Shown piece by piece: positions 16,269-23,687 of a stretch of 34,218 nucleotides of DNA. This stretch comes from Lachnospiraceae bacterium (GTDB lineage Bacteria; Bacillota; Clostridia; Lachnospirales; Lachnospiraceae): assembly GCA_017544705.1 (NCBI GenBank), contig JAFYDQ010000020.1, forward strand, positions 1 through 34,218, read 5' to 3'. The notes below the pieces were generated by a model. The model was not told where the DNA came from, ran no database searches, and worked only from the letters and a program-made list of their open reading frames with translations. A program made the translations under genes and the position numbers. How positions within the stretch are numbered: the stretch's first letter is position 1; each line of letters opens with the position of its first letter.

Positions 16269-17076
16269 GAACCAATTCTCCTTGTTTATATTGCTGTATC
16301 AGCCGCTCGGTTTCCGAATTGTTATGGAAACAGACCGACAGTTGATATCCTTCGGGTGCCGGCAGAAGAACGCCAAAATAAATGTTGTCATCAAAGGTCT
16401 GCCGAACACGGAACCACCCCGGCTCCCCTGTCCTTGCCTGACCGTAGTCCGACATCAAGCCCTCCGGCGCAAGGTACTCCATCGAAAAGCTCTCCAGCCC
16501 GAGGCTTAAGCCCATCCCGGTTGCCTTCAGGAAACTCTCCTTCAGGGTCCAGATCGCGGTAAACGCAAGATCCCGTGCTGCGCCCTGCAGATCGCTCCCT
16601 GCCGCCGCGCCCTGCCGCTGCTCCATATATGCGCGCTCTGCATCCGAAAAGAAGCGTTCTGCCAGCGATTCCTTGCACGGCCGGATCTGTTCGATGTCGA
16701 TACCGACCGGAAGTCTGTCTGTTGCAACGGCCACGTAATCACCTGCATGGCTTAAACTGATCTGCGGCATCTGCGCGGAACCGACTGCGATGCCCTGCCT
16801 GTCGGCTGCGGTCATCTCCTGCGTGGCATCAGACAGCACAAGATACGGCCGCTGCTTCTCATCATGCAAAATCCTGACCGGCGTATGCACTGCAGGATCG
16901 TCGCCACAGGCAGCCCCCTCCGGGCTGCAGGCGATATCCGCCAGCACCGCCACGCCGAGCGCACGGATGCGGTCCATCGGCTGCTTATATTTTGCGGCAT
17001 ATTCGATTCGCTCCGCACCGACATGCGGGCGTAACATTTCTTCCGTGCACGCTGCGATGTTTGCGATCCAGATCAT
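16237..17076 (-). CDS. Sfp-type 4'-phosphopantetheinyl transferase
   Basis: 279 residues. Signature motifs are ISLSHAGDYVAVA (substrate pocket), PVGIDIEQIRP with Mg2+ ligands D127 and E129, RFFSDAERAY, and WTLKESFLKATGMGL with E180 and K184. Such enzymes move phosphopantetheine from CoA to a Ser of carrier proteins (fatty-acid ACP, peptide or polyketide carriers). No carrier protein gene is visible in the window. The start overlaps the stop of the DUF4129-type gene (ATGA), and its 3' end overlaps fliB, so it is mid-operon. Residues 50-75 carry a loop rich in Ala, Cys and Asp that is not part of the core fold. Confidence 0.9.
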   Translation of the reverse strand: MIWIANIAACTEEMLRPHVGAERIEYAAKYKQPMDRIRALGVAVLADIACSPEGAACGDDPAVHTPVRILHDEKQRPYLVLSDATQEMTAADRQGIAVGSAQMPQISLSHAGDYVAVATDRLPVGIDIEQIRPCKESLAERFFSDAERAYMEQRQGAAAGSDLQGAARDLAFTAIWTLKESFLKATGMGLSLGLESFSMEYLAPEGLMSDYGQARTGEPGWFRVRQTFDDNIYFGVLLPAPEGYQLSVCFHNNSETERLIQQYKQGELVHEICLSALLS

Positions 17077-18416
17077 AGCAGTCTCTCCATTGCGGCAACA
17101 TCCTCTTTGTGCAGTTCCCTGCCGCTGTACCTGGCCCGGTCATACAGATTAGTTATGTCAACCAACACAGGTTCCTCCAAGGTACTGGTGTCTGCCAGCC
17201 GTTTGGTCAGTTCCAGCGGCGTGTCATTTTTTTCGACCGTCAGTCCGTTTTGGATCTGCCTGCGGATGAACTTCCGGTAAAGCCTGCGGATCTTCTCTGC
17301 ATTTGTCCCCGGAGCACGCTCCGGTTTCTCCCTGCCTTTGCGTTCGCTCCTTGCGATCCGTTCCCTGACTTCCGTCATATCCGAATAGGTATCCCTGCGG
17401 ATCACGTTGATCGAGCGTTCCCGGAATGTCCGGATAAAGAAAACGATCAGGCGGATCAGGAAATAAAACAGCAGGCCGAAAAAGATGACCGTTAAGAGAT
17501 GCTCCATAAACTGCTGTAAGTACTGCATCCAACCCGGTACCTCACGGGGCGGCTCATACAGACTGGCGCGCGCCATCGGCGTAGTCTCGGTCGCGCTGCC
17601 AAACACATAAAAGAGGTAACCGACAACGATGATCAGGATGCGCCCGCTCCATTTGATCACAAAGAACGCGATCTGCGAAAACACCCGGATCAGGCGGTCG
17701 GACTGCAGCAGGAACATCATCACGAACGCCAGAGCAATGAACGGCAGTGCCAGCTTGGCGTTGGACGATAAGATCCGCTTCTGGTGCAGGCCCGTTTCGC
17801 GGTGCATGTTTTCCTTGAGCACCGCCATCTGCTTCACATATTCCCGCAGGAAATACAGGCCGGTAAAAAGAACACCCAGCGTATAGGTGATTTTTCCGTA
17901 ATATGCTTTGTAATGATAGGCGCCAAAAGCAAGTCCCAGCACGAACACGGCGACAAATGGGAGCGCCAGATAGGGAAAGCCCTCCTTGTAGATCGGCCGG
18001 AAATTTTCGATCCTTTGCCCGCTTTCCGATACCGGCATGCTCTTTTCTTCCCCGATGGCATTCATCCAGAAGAAAATGTCGGCGACCGTTAAGCAAATGC
18101 AGAGCACGATCCACAGGAATACATGCCCGATATCTGCCATGTCGGAAGTTTCGGGATCCGGTGTGCGAAATGCCATGCCCGCAAGAACGCAGGCTGCAAA
18201 CAGCGGCAGGTGCAGTGCCACGAAAACCGGCATTTTGCGGATCCGGGTGCGCAGGAAGTATACATACAGCAAAATCACGAAATTCCCGCACATCAGGACC
18301 GAAATTCCGGCATCGTCCCCGGTCACGGCATCAATTAAGAACAGTCCCGCAACCGAAATGCAGAAGGTATACATGATGAGATTGATCAGGTCCGCAATCC
18401 GCTTGATCCTATTCAT
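17073..18416 (-). CDS. Multi-TM membrane protein with C-terminal DUF4129-like domain
   Basis: The start is the ATG at 18414-18416 (GGGAG upstream), giving 447 residues and an 8-base overlap with the DUF58 gene. About nine or ten hydrophobic segments are spread through residues 8-325. A basic cytoplasmic region follows (ERIARSERKGREKPER), then a DUF4129-like C-terminus: IRRLYRKFIRRQIQNG, NDTPLELTKRLAD and LYDRARYSGREL. DUF4129 domains occur in membrane proteins of MoxR-DUF58-transglutaminase clusters. In such clusters a transglutaminase-like domain is often present; I see none in this protein. It probably forms the membrane platform of the MoxR2 module. The DUF4129 label rests on motif resemblance only. 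Confidence 0.75.
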   Translation of the reverse strand: MNRIKRIADLINLIMYTFCISVAGLFLIDAVTGDDAGISVLMCGNFVILLYVYFLRTRIRKMPVFVALHLPLFAACVLAGMAFRTPDPETSDMADIGHVFLWIVLCICLTVADIFFWMNAIGEEKSMPVSESGQRIENFRPIYKEGFPYLALPFVAVFVLGLAFGAYHYKAYYGKITYTLGVLFTGLYFLREYVKQMAVLKENMHRETGLHQKRILSSNAKLALPFIALAFVMMFLLQSDRLIRVFSQIAFFVIKWSGRILIIVVGYLFYVFGSATETTPMARASLYEPPREVPGWMQYLQQFMEHLLTVIFFGLLFYFLIRLIVFFIRTFRERSINVIRRDTYSDMTEVRERIARSERKGREKPERAPGTNAEKIRRLYRKFIRRQIQNGLTVEKNDTPLELTKRLADTSTLEEPVLVDITNLYDRARYSGRELHKEDVAAMERLL

Positions 18417-19524
18417 CCGCAATCTCCCAATGGCAGGCAAAATCACACTCCGCCCGCTCGTTCTCTCTCTTTAAACATGCACTGATCAGGTGGATCTTCT
18501 GCTCCGCACCGGATCTGAGGTTTCTGATCTCTTCGAGGAAATCCGGCTTGCGGTTGTTGGACAACACCAGGATCTCCTCGTGATTATGCTGCGCGATCCG
18601 ATCCCGCAATAACGTCAGAATATCGGGGCAGGGCAGATCGAGGCTGATCCTTGCAAGCGTTGTTTCCAAGGTGCGGATATGGCCTTCCACGGCACCGGAG
18701 CGTACGCTTTCCGGTTTTTGTGTGATCACGTCGCAGCCGTTTGAGATCAGGGCGGTCGGGATCTTGTTCCCGATATAATATGCCCCGAGCGTTGCCGCGA
18801 TCCGGATCAGTGCTTCCTGAATCCGTTCTTCATATAACCTGGCATGCGTGTTCAGATCCAGGCAGATCACCAGCTCCCGCTGCAGAGTCGTATGAAAGGT
18901 ATTGACCATCAGATCATCCATTCTGGCGGACACTTTCCAGTTGACCGCGTGCATGGAATCGTAGGGCTGGTATTCCCGGATCATGGAAAACGCAAAGGGA
19001 TCTTCCGACAGTTTCAGGTTCGACATGATCTCACCCATAAACTGCATGCAGTCGGCCGGGATCTCCTGAATGGGAATGCGGCGCGGCAGGACAAGGAGCG
19101 TTGCAAGATGTTCAACGGAATCATACATCTCGCCGCTCATGAACAGATCCTTGCAGAGGATGTCCATGTTTTTCATGGAAAAAAGACCGCGCTTCGTACA
19201 GCAGAACGGATAGGTACGGCTGACACGTTCAAAAGGTCTGATCGTAAAATATTCGCTCCGGTAATACTGGTCCGTCACGTCTCCGCCGGAATCGTGTGCA
19301 AAACGAAACGTTTTGGTGATCGCGAATTTGACCTGCAGGATGGGAAGCGGCAGCCATTTGTTGTTGGTGATCACTTCCTGCAGGCTGCTCTCTTCTCCTT
19401 CATAGACCATGCGGTCGGGAAAATCGATCGAAACGCTTAAGCCCTCCTGCCACTTTTTCCGGTACAGGAGCCGGACAACCCAGAACAGTCCGGCACCGAT
19501 GATTATCGCTATGATCAGTTTCAT
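18409..19524 (-). CDS. DUF58 domain protein
   Basis: 371 residues. One N-terminal hydrophobic segment (MKLIIAIIIGAGLFWVVRLL) is followed by a beta-sandwich-like region with YEGEESSLQEVITNNKWLPLP, and then the DUF58 signature REYQPYDSMHAVNWKVSARM. Here the usual Asp-x-x-x-x-His-Trp pattern appears as Asp-Ser-Met-His-Ala-Val-Asn-Trp, so the His is shifted and Asn precedes the Trp. A VWA-like fold follows (VICLDLNTHA). It starts at an ATGA overlap with MoxR2 and overlaps the membrane protein downstream. It is distinct from the DUF58 protein at 1-1219, which has two TM segments and a canonical HW. Confidence 0.85.
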   Translation of the reverse strand: MKLIIAIIIGAGLFWVVRLLYRKKWQEGLSVSIDFPDRMVYEGEESSLQEVITNNKWLPLPILQVKFAITKTFRFAHDSGGDVTDQYYRSEYFTIRPFERVSRTYPFCCTKRGLFSMKNMDILCKDLFMSGEMYDSVEHLATLLVLPRRIPIQEIPADCMQFMGEIMSNLKLSEDPFAFSMIREYQPYDSMHAVNWKVSARMDDLMVNTFHTTLQRELVICLDLNTHARLYEERIQEALIRIAATLGAYYIGNKIPTALISNGCDVITQKPESVRSGAVEGHIRTLETTLARISLDLPCPDILTLLRDRIAQHNHEEILVLSNNRKPDFLEEIRNLRSGAEQKIHLISACLKRENERAECDFACHWEIADE

Positions 19525-20459
19525 CTGCGGGTAAAGTCCTCTGTGGGTACCGTAATCTTTGCAAGTGCATCGGCGATCACGTCGGCTTTTTCGCTGTTTT
19601 GCTGATAGGTCAGCATGCGGTGTGCAAGCACGGGGCCTGCCAGTTTTTTCACATCATCCGGCAGCACATAGTCGCGTCCGTTCACATAGGCATAAGCCTT
19701 CAGTGCATACAGGAACGTCAAAGTCGCACGCGGGCTTAACGGCAGCCGCACCCTGGCGTCCGCTCTTGCCGCGTTTACGATGGAAACAATGTATTTGAGC
19801 AGGTCTTCATGAACGAAAACTTCTGCTGCCTCTTCCCGCATCTTCAGGATATCTTCCCCGGTCAGCACCGGCTGCAGGGCGGACAGGGGCTCGTCTTTTT
19901 CAAAGCGTTTTAAGAGCGCCACTTCTTCCGCTTCTTCCGGGAGTCCCAAGGAAAGCTGCATCATGAAACGGTCCGTCTGCGCTTCCGGCAAAGGATAAGT
20001 GCCTGCAGTCTCGATCGGATTCTGCGTGGCGATGACCATGAACGGTGCCGCAAGGCGGTAGGTCTTTCCGTCGACCGTAACCTGCTGCTCCTGCATGGCT
20101 TCCAGCAATGCGGACTGGGTGCGCGGGGTCGCGCGGTTGATCTCATCCGCAAGGACGATATTTGCAAAGACAGGTCCCTCGACAAAGCGGAATTCCTGTG
20201 CTTTCTGATCATAAATATTTAAGCCGCTGATGTCAGCAGGCAACAGATCCGGCGTGAACTGGATCCTCTTGAAATTGATGCCAAGCGACGCGGCAAGTGA
20301 TTTTGCAAGCGTGGTCTTCCCACAGCCCGGCAGATCTTCAAGCAGCACGTGGCCGCCCGCCAAAAGGGCCGTGATCAGGAGCCGGATGATCTCTTCTTTT
20401 CCCACGATCACGCGGGAGATATTGTTTTCCAAAGCGTTCAGATTGTCCTGGTTTGGCAT
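19521..20459 (-). CDS. MoxR-family AAA+ ATPase, second copy
   Basis: The start is the ATG at 20457-20459 with AAGGAGAA in ideal position; 312 residues. Walker A PGCGKTT (residues 44-50), Walker B VLADEINRA (D105, E106), the ATQNPIETAGTYPLPEAQ segment typical of MoxR, and the lid with SPRATLTFLYALKAYAY. It heads a six-gene chain with DUF58, DUF4129-type, Sfp, FliB and Dus genes. It lies directly after the rplT terminator, with only 41 bases between the hairpin and the start, and I see no convincing promoter in that gap, so read-through of the terminator may drive it. Longer in-frame starts lack a ribosome site. Confidence 0.94.
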   Translation of the reverse strand: MPNQDNLNALENNISRVIVGKEEIIRLLITALLAGGHVLLEDLPGCGKTTLAKSLAASLGINFKRIQFTPDLLPADISGLNIYDQKAQEFRFVEGPVFANIVLADEINRATPRTQSALLEAMQEQQVTVDGKTYRLAAPFMVIATQNPIETAGTYPLPEAQTDRFMMQLSLGLPEEAEEVALLKRFEKDEPLSALQPVLTGEDILKMREEAAEVFVHEDLLKYIVSIVNAARADARVRLPLSPRATLTFLYALKAYAYVNGRDYVLPDDVKKLAGPVLAHRMLTYQQNSEKADVIADALAKITVPTEDFTRR

Positions 20460-20500
20460 AGGGTTCTCCTTGTACGGTAAATAAAGCGGACTCAGCAAAT

Positions 20501-20534
20501 AAAAAAAACTGCTACAGATATTGTAGCAGTTTTT
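20501..20534. terminator. Strong bidirectional terminator after rplT
   Basis: CTGCTACA (20509-20516) pairs with TGTAGCAG (20522-20529) around GATAT, extended by five A-T pairs, with A and T runs on both sides. On the minus strand it reads stem then at least eight T. It closes the infC-rpmI-rplT transcript. Confidence 0.92.
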
Positions 20535-20569
20535 AGGTGCGCATGCACGATAAATGTATAAATGTTAAA

Positions 20570-20926
20570 TTAAGCGATCTTACTCTTTGCGAGTTCCGCA
20601 AGTGTTGCAAAGCCGTCTGCATCATTAACAGCCATCTCTGCAAGCATCTTTCTGTTGATGTCGATGTTCGCAAGCTTTAATCCGTAGATCAGTTTGCTGT
20701 AGGATAAGCCGTTCATTCTGGCTGCTGCGTTGATACGTGCGATCCACAGCTGTCTGAACTGACGCTTTTTCTCTTTTCTGCCTGCATAGCTGGTCGTGAG
20801 TGCTCTCATTACGGACTGCTTTGCGATCCTGTACTGTTTGGAGCGTGCTCCTCTGTAACCCTTTGCAAGCTTTAATACTCTATTGTGTCTTTTTTTGGCG
20901 TTCAGGCCGCCTTTGATTCTAGCCAT
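20570..20926 (-). CDS. rplT: 50S ribosomal protein L20
   Basis: 118 residues, the standard length, with the characteristic opening [39 protein letters not shown], and [21 protein letters not shown]20 binds 23S rRNA early in large-subunit assembly. In Bacillus it also represses its own operon through the infC leader RNA; a leader with a hairpin and U-tract is present here upstream of infC. It is the last gene of the operon, followed by a strong terminator. Confidence 0.98.
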   Translation of the reverse strand: MARIKGGLNAKKRHNRVLKLAKGYRGARSKQYRIAKQSVMRALTTSYAGRKEKKRQFRQLWIARINAAARMNGLSYSKLIYGLKLANIDINRKMLAEMAVNDADGFATLAELAKSKIA

Positions 20927-20964
20927 CTTGATTCCTCCAATCTATAAACATTGCTGCCTTACAA

Positions 20965-21165
20965 TTAATGCAGGTAAGGTGTGATCTTCTTCATGTTTGC
21001 TGCATTGGTCGGATCGATGACCGCTGCTTTCCTTAAGTTTCTCTTAACCTTGGTTGTCTTCTTTGTCAGAATATGGCGCTTATAGGCTTTATTTCTCATG
21101 ATCTTACCGGTACCGGTAACCCTGAAACGCTTCGCTGCTGATCTGTTTGTTTTTACTTTTGGCAT
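20965..21165 (-). CDS. rpmI: 50S ribosomal protein L35
   Basis: The start is the ATG at 21163-21165 ([14 protein letters not shown]), because AGGAGG lies seven bases upstream; the ATG six bases earlier directly abuts the ribosome site. 66 residues, normal for L35, highly basic, ending MKKITPYLH. It is a structural protein of the large subunit, between infC and rplT as in most bacteria. Confidence 0.97.
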   Translation of the reverse strand: MPKVKTNRSAAKRFRVTGTGKIMRNKAYKRHILTKKTTKVKRNLRKAAVIDPTNAANMKKITPYLH

Positions 21166-21194
21166 AGCCATACCTCCTAATAAAATATAATTGA

Positions 21195-21704
21195 TTACTG
21201 GCGCTTTTCCGTCAGAAACATCGTCATGCTCCTGCCTTCCACTTTCGGCGGCTTTTCCACAACTGCGATATCGGAAAGCGCTTCTGCAAAATCATCCAAA
21301 ATGTACTTGCTCTGGCTCATGTGTGCCATCTCGCGTCCTCTGAAGCGGAGTGTGACTTTGACTCTGTCACCCTTCTCTAAGAACTTTCTGGCCGCATTGA
21401 CTTTGGTATTCAAGTCATTAGTGTCAATGTTGGGGGACATACGGACTTCCTTGACTTCGATCACGCGCTGTTTCTTTTTCGCTTCTTTCTCGCGTCTCGT
21501 CTGTTCGTATTTGAATTTGCCGTAATCGACGATCCGGCATACCGGCGGCTTCGCATTCGGCGCGATCTTCACCAGATCCACACCTGCTTCATCCGCAAGC
21601 GCCTGCGCTTCCTGCACAGACATGATCCCTAACTGTTCCCCGTCTTCTCCAACTACACGAACTTCCTTATCACGGATCTGTTCGTTGATCATCATTTCGC
21701 TAAT
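21195..21704 (-). CDS. infC: Translation initiation factor IF-3, with ATT start codon
   Basis: I place the start at ATT (21702-21704), not at the first ATG (21693-21695). GGAGGT lies seven bases before the ATT but sixteen before the ATG, and the extra residues Ser-Glu complete the usual IF3 opening (I)[16 protein letters not shown]. This gives 169 residues. Rare ATT, ATA or ATC starts are a conserved feature of infC: IF3 rejects non-standard initiation codons, so the protein limits its own synthesis. Both domains are intact: N-terminal [20 protein letters not shown] and [16 protein letters not shown]-terminal [12 protein letters not shown] and FLTEKRQ. First gene of infC-rpmI-rplT. Confidence 0.95.
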   Translation of the reverse strand: MSEMMINEQIRDKEVRVVGEDGEQLGIMSVQEAQALADEAGVDLVKIAPNAKPPVCRIVDYGKFKYEQTRREKEAKKKQRVIEVKEVRMSPNIDTNDLNTKVNAARKFLEKGDRVKVTLRFRGREMAHMSQSKYILDDFAEALSDIAVVEKPPKVEGRSMTMFLTEKRQ

Positions 21705-21742
21705 AGTGTTTACCTCCGTTTGTACACTGACGATTATTACAC

Positions 21743-21770
21743 AAAAAAATAGCAGACAGCGCGCAGCTAT
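21743..21770 (-). terminator. Possible leader attenuator upstream of infC
   Basis: On the minus strand, ATAGC (21766-21770) can pair with GCTAT, followed by seven T at 21743-21749; an alternative 6-bp stem GATAGC/GCTGTC shares bases with it. Mutually exclusive stems before a U-tract fit the L20-responsive attenuator known upstream of infC in Bacillus, but the inner pairing is weak. The transcribed leader would be about 190 bases. Confidence 0.45.
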
Positions 21771-21898
21771 CCACTAAAGAACACAATCAAACGCATGAAG
21801 ATCATACGTATTGTTTCAGATTTCAGAACGCCCGGTAATGTTTCCTAAATTGCAGGAAAATCGCGGGGTGAGAGTGGATACTCTGCTTGCCGAAGTAG

Positions 21899-21928
21899 AA
21901 TATAGCACAGTTTTTGCGCTTTTGTCAA
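21899..21928 (-). promoter_or_regulatory. Promoter of infC-rpmI-rplT
   Basis: On the minus strand a perfect TTGACA (21923-21928) is followed after 18 bases by TATATT (21899-21904), which carries a TGn extension. The expected transcription start is near 21892. Confidence 0.8.
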
Positions 21929-21937
21929 CACAAAACA

Positions 21938-21967
21938 TTGAAATCATGCCCTTTTTTATGATACAAT
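21938..21967 (+). promoter_or_regulatory. Promoter of the diguanylate cyclase gene
   Basis: TTGAAA (21938-21943), an 18-base spacer, and TACAAT (21962-21967) lie 25 bases before the start codon. It is back-to-back with the infC promoter; the two -35 boxes are only nine bases apart, so the polymerases may compete. Confidence 0.65.
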
Positions 21968-21992
21968 TCTTAATACTTATTAGGAGACGCTT

Positions 21993-23135
21993 ATGAAATT
22001 TTCATACATCGCCTTAGATCTGATATCGGCCCTGTACCTGATCGTCATGCTTGTCGGCGCTTTTCAGACGCCCAAAGATGCGGTCTCAAAGACACGGCCG
22101 TTTCGCATAAGTCTTTTCATGTGCCTGATCGGTTGTTTTACGGAAGCCGGTTCCAATTACTGTGACGGCGACCTTCGCATGACCGATCCGCTGATCGCAT
22201 ATAATGCCGCTTCGATCCTTCTGGTCGATCTCATTGTATTCTTTTACTGTCTCTATCTTTACGGCCTGCTTCGCGTGAAAGGGATCGGGCACCGCATATT
22301 CCTGGGGATCCTTGCGGGCCTGTCCATTGTCAGCATGCTTCTGAATGCATACATGTCCTATACCGGGCACATGTTCACCATTGAGAACGGAGTCTTCACG
22401 CCGGGTGATTTTTACAATTACAGGAATGCGATCTCCTCGGTCATATTTGTATGTATTTTCCTGATCTTCGTGATATGGCATGAGGTTTTCGGCATCCGGA
22501 GCATCTGGCTGACCTTCCTGTTCATGCTGATCCCTTCCGCTTCGACGTTCATCAGCCGCTTTTTTGTCGAAGAGACCAGGCACAGTGTTTTCCCGGTTAC
22601 CGCACTCTCCCTGTTTGTCGTTTATGTGGTCATCCAGTCCAGGATCATCATCGACACGGATGTCAGCGCGCAGCTGTTCAGTAAGATGTCCGTCTGCGAT
22701 GCGCTGACCGGTGTTAAAAACAGACGCGGCTATGATGATCTCATCAATGCCATGACGGAAGGCGAAAATGTGAGCGTCATCTTCTGCGATGCAAACGGGT
22801 TAAAGACCGTAAACGACAACAGCGGACATGCCGCAGGCGATGCGTTCATTCAGAAGATCGCAAAGATGCTCTGCGATGCATTCCCCGACGGTGACGTCTG
22901 CAGGATCAGCGGGGATGAGTTCGTCTGTGTTCTGAAAAATGCAGAAGAAGAGAAATTCATCAAAAGAATGGATGCCTTCAAAAAGAGCATCAAGAAAGAG
23001 GACCGGATCCTTGCTTTCGGTTACGCGCAGGGGGACGGTGCACAGTTCTTAGGCCTTGTCAAAGAAGCCGAGAAAATGATGTATAAGGATAAGGAATCGT
23101 ATTACCGCGAGACCGGAAAAGACCGCAGAAAGTAA
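21993..23135 (+). CDS. Membrane diguanylate cyclase (GGDEF domain)
   Basis: The only plus-strand gene in the window; AGGAG lies upstream of the ATG. 380 residues. Six or seven membrane helices fill residues 1-220 and have no recognised sensor domain. The GGDEF domain (about 225-375) keeps DALTGVKNRRGYDDL, metal ligand D266 in FCDANGLK, NDNSGHAAGD and the signature as SGDEF (306-310). The first Gly is Ser, which is tolerated in many active cyclases. The product would be cyclic di-GMP, a second messenger for motility, adhesion and surface life. No inhibitory RxxD site is obvious before the signature. It converges on the DUF5721-like gene with a three-base gap and no room for a terminator, so transcripts from both sides probably overlap. 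Confidence 0.9.
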   Translation: MKFSYIALDLISALYLIVMLVGAFQTPKDAVSKTRPFRISLFMCLIGCFTEAGSNYCDGDLRMTDPLIAYNAASILLVDLIVFFYCLYLYGLLRVKGIGHRIFLGILAGLSIVSMLLNAYMSYTGHMFTIENGVFTPGDFYNYRNAISSVIFVCIFLIFVIWHEVFGIRSIWLTFLFMLIPSASTFISRFFVEETRHSVFPVTALSLFVVYVVIQSRIIIDTDVSAQLFSKMSVCDALTGVKNRRGYDDLINAMTEGENVSVIFCDANGLKTVNDNSGHAAGDAFIQKIAKMLCDAFPDGDVCRISGDEFVCVLKNAEEEKFIKRMDAFKKSIKKEDRILAFGYAQGDGAQFLGLVKEAEKMMYKDKESYYRETGKDRRK

Positions 23136-23138
23136 TCC

Positions 23139-23672
23139 TTACAATTCTTCATAGGAAATTTCCCATTTATCGAAAAACTTTTTGACCATACGGTCCCAGG
23201 CCACGTCCACCGAACGATCCATCGTGAAGGTGTTCAGGCTTGTGGCGCTGGTACACTGCAGCTGCGTGCCGTCAAATTTCAGGTTTAAGGACAGGCCCGC
23301 GATCTGCTCGGCGGGAATCGTGGTATCAACACCCGCTAAGAATTTTGCCACATTTTCCTCCGCCAGATACAGCGAGATCAGGAAGGACAAGGGCGAGCGC
23401 GTCCCTTTGATAAAATCAAAGCATTGTGATTTTACCTGCGACCAGCGGATCATCTGCATGGAAAAGATGCGGCCTGCCGCGGCTGCGTCCTCCCTAAGCT
23501 TTGCAAGTTCTTCCTCCGAATAGAATTCCGGATGGAAATGCCCGTCGATCGTCATCTCCGCCGATGTCGTAAACGTCGCCATCGCCAGCAGGAACGAGTC
23601 AAAAGCGGTTTCGTTTTTATCAAGCATCAGGTGCATCATCTGCCTGATGTTTGTGATTTTTAATGCGATCAT
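23139..23672 (-). CDS. DUF5721-like cytoplasmic protein
   Basis: 177 residues, no signal peptide or membrane segment. Features include MIALKITNIRQMMHLMLD at the start, FDSFLLAMATFTTSAEMTIDGHFHPEFYSEEE, and RWSQVKSQCFDFIKGTRSPLSF. From memory this resembles DUF5721, an uncharacterised Lachnospiraceae family; I am only moderately sure. It follows the lipase gene by 12 bases but lacks a ribosome site at usable distance: GGAG lies 17 bases before the ATG. Instead, a perfect extended -10 box sits six bases before the start codon, so it may be made from a leaderless transcript as well as from the T7SS operon. It need not be part of secretion; DUF5721-type genes also occur elsewhere. Confidence 0.7.
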   Translation of the reverse strand: MIALKITNIRQMMHLMLDKNETAFDSFLLAMATFTTSAEMTIDGHFHPEFYSEEELAKLREDAAAAGRIFSMQMIRWSQVKSQCFDFIKGTRSPLSFLISLYLAEENVAKFLAGVDTTIPAEQIAGLSLNLKFDGTQLQCTSATSLNTFTMDRSVDVAWDRMVKKFFDKWEISYEEL

Positions 23673-23678
23673 AGGTTG

Positions 23679-23687
23679 ATTATATCA
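23679..23687 (-). promoter_or_regulatory. Extended -10 element abutting the DUF5721-like start codon
   Basis: The minus strand reads TGATATAAT, where the TGA is also the stop codon of the lipase gene. The gap from TATAAT to the ATG at 23670-23672 is six bases, which places the predicted transcription start on the ATG itself. No clear -35 box is seen. Confidence 0.4.

Noticed and set aside
20460..20500. Promoter for the MoxR2 operon between the rplT terminator and the MoxR2 start
   Set aside because: Only TTGCTG and TACAAG at 18-base spacing are present, which overlaps the ribosome site; too weak to list.
21811..21996. Short plus-strand frame before the cyclase
   Set aside because: It runs through the infC leader and both promoters and has no ribosome site.
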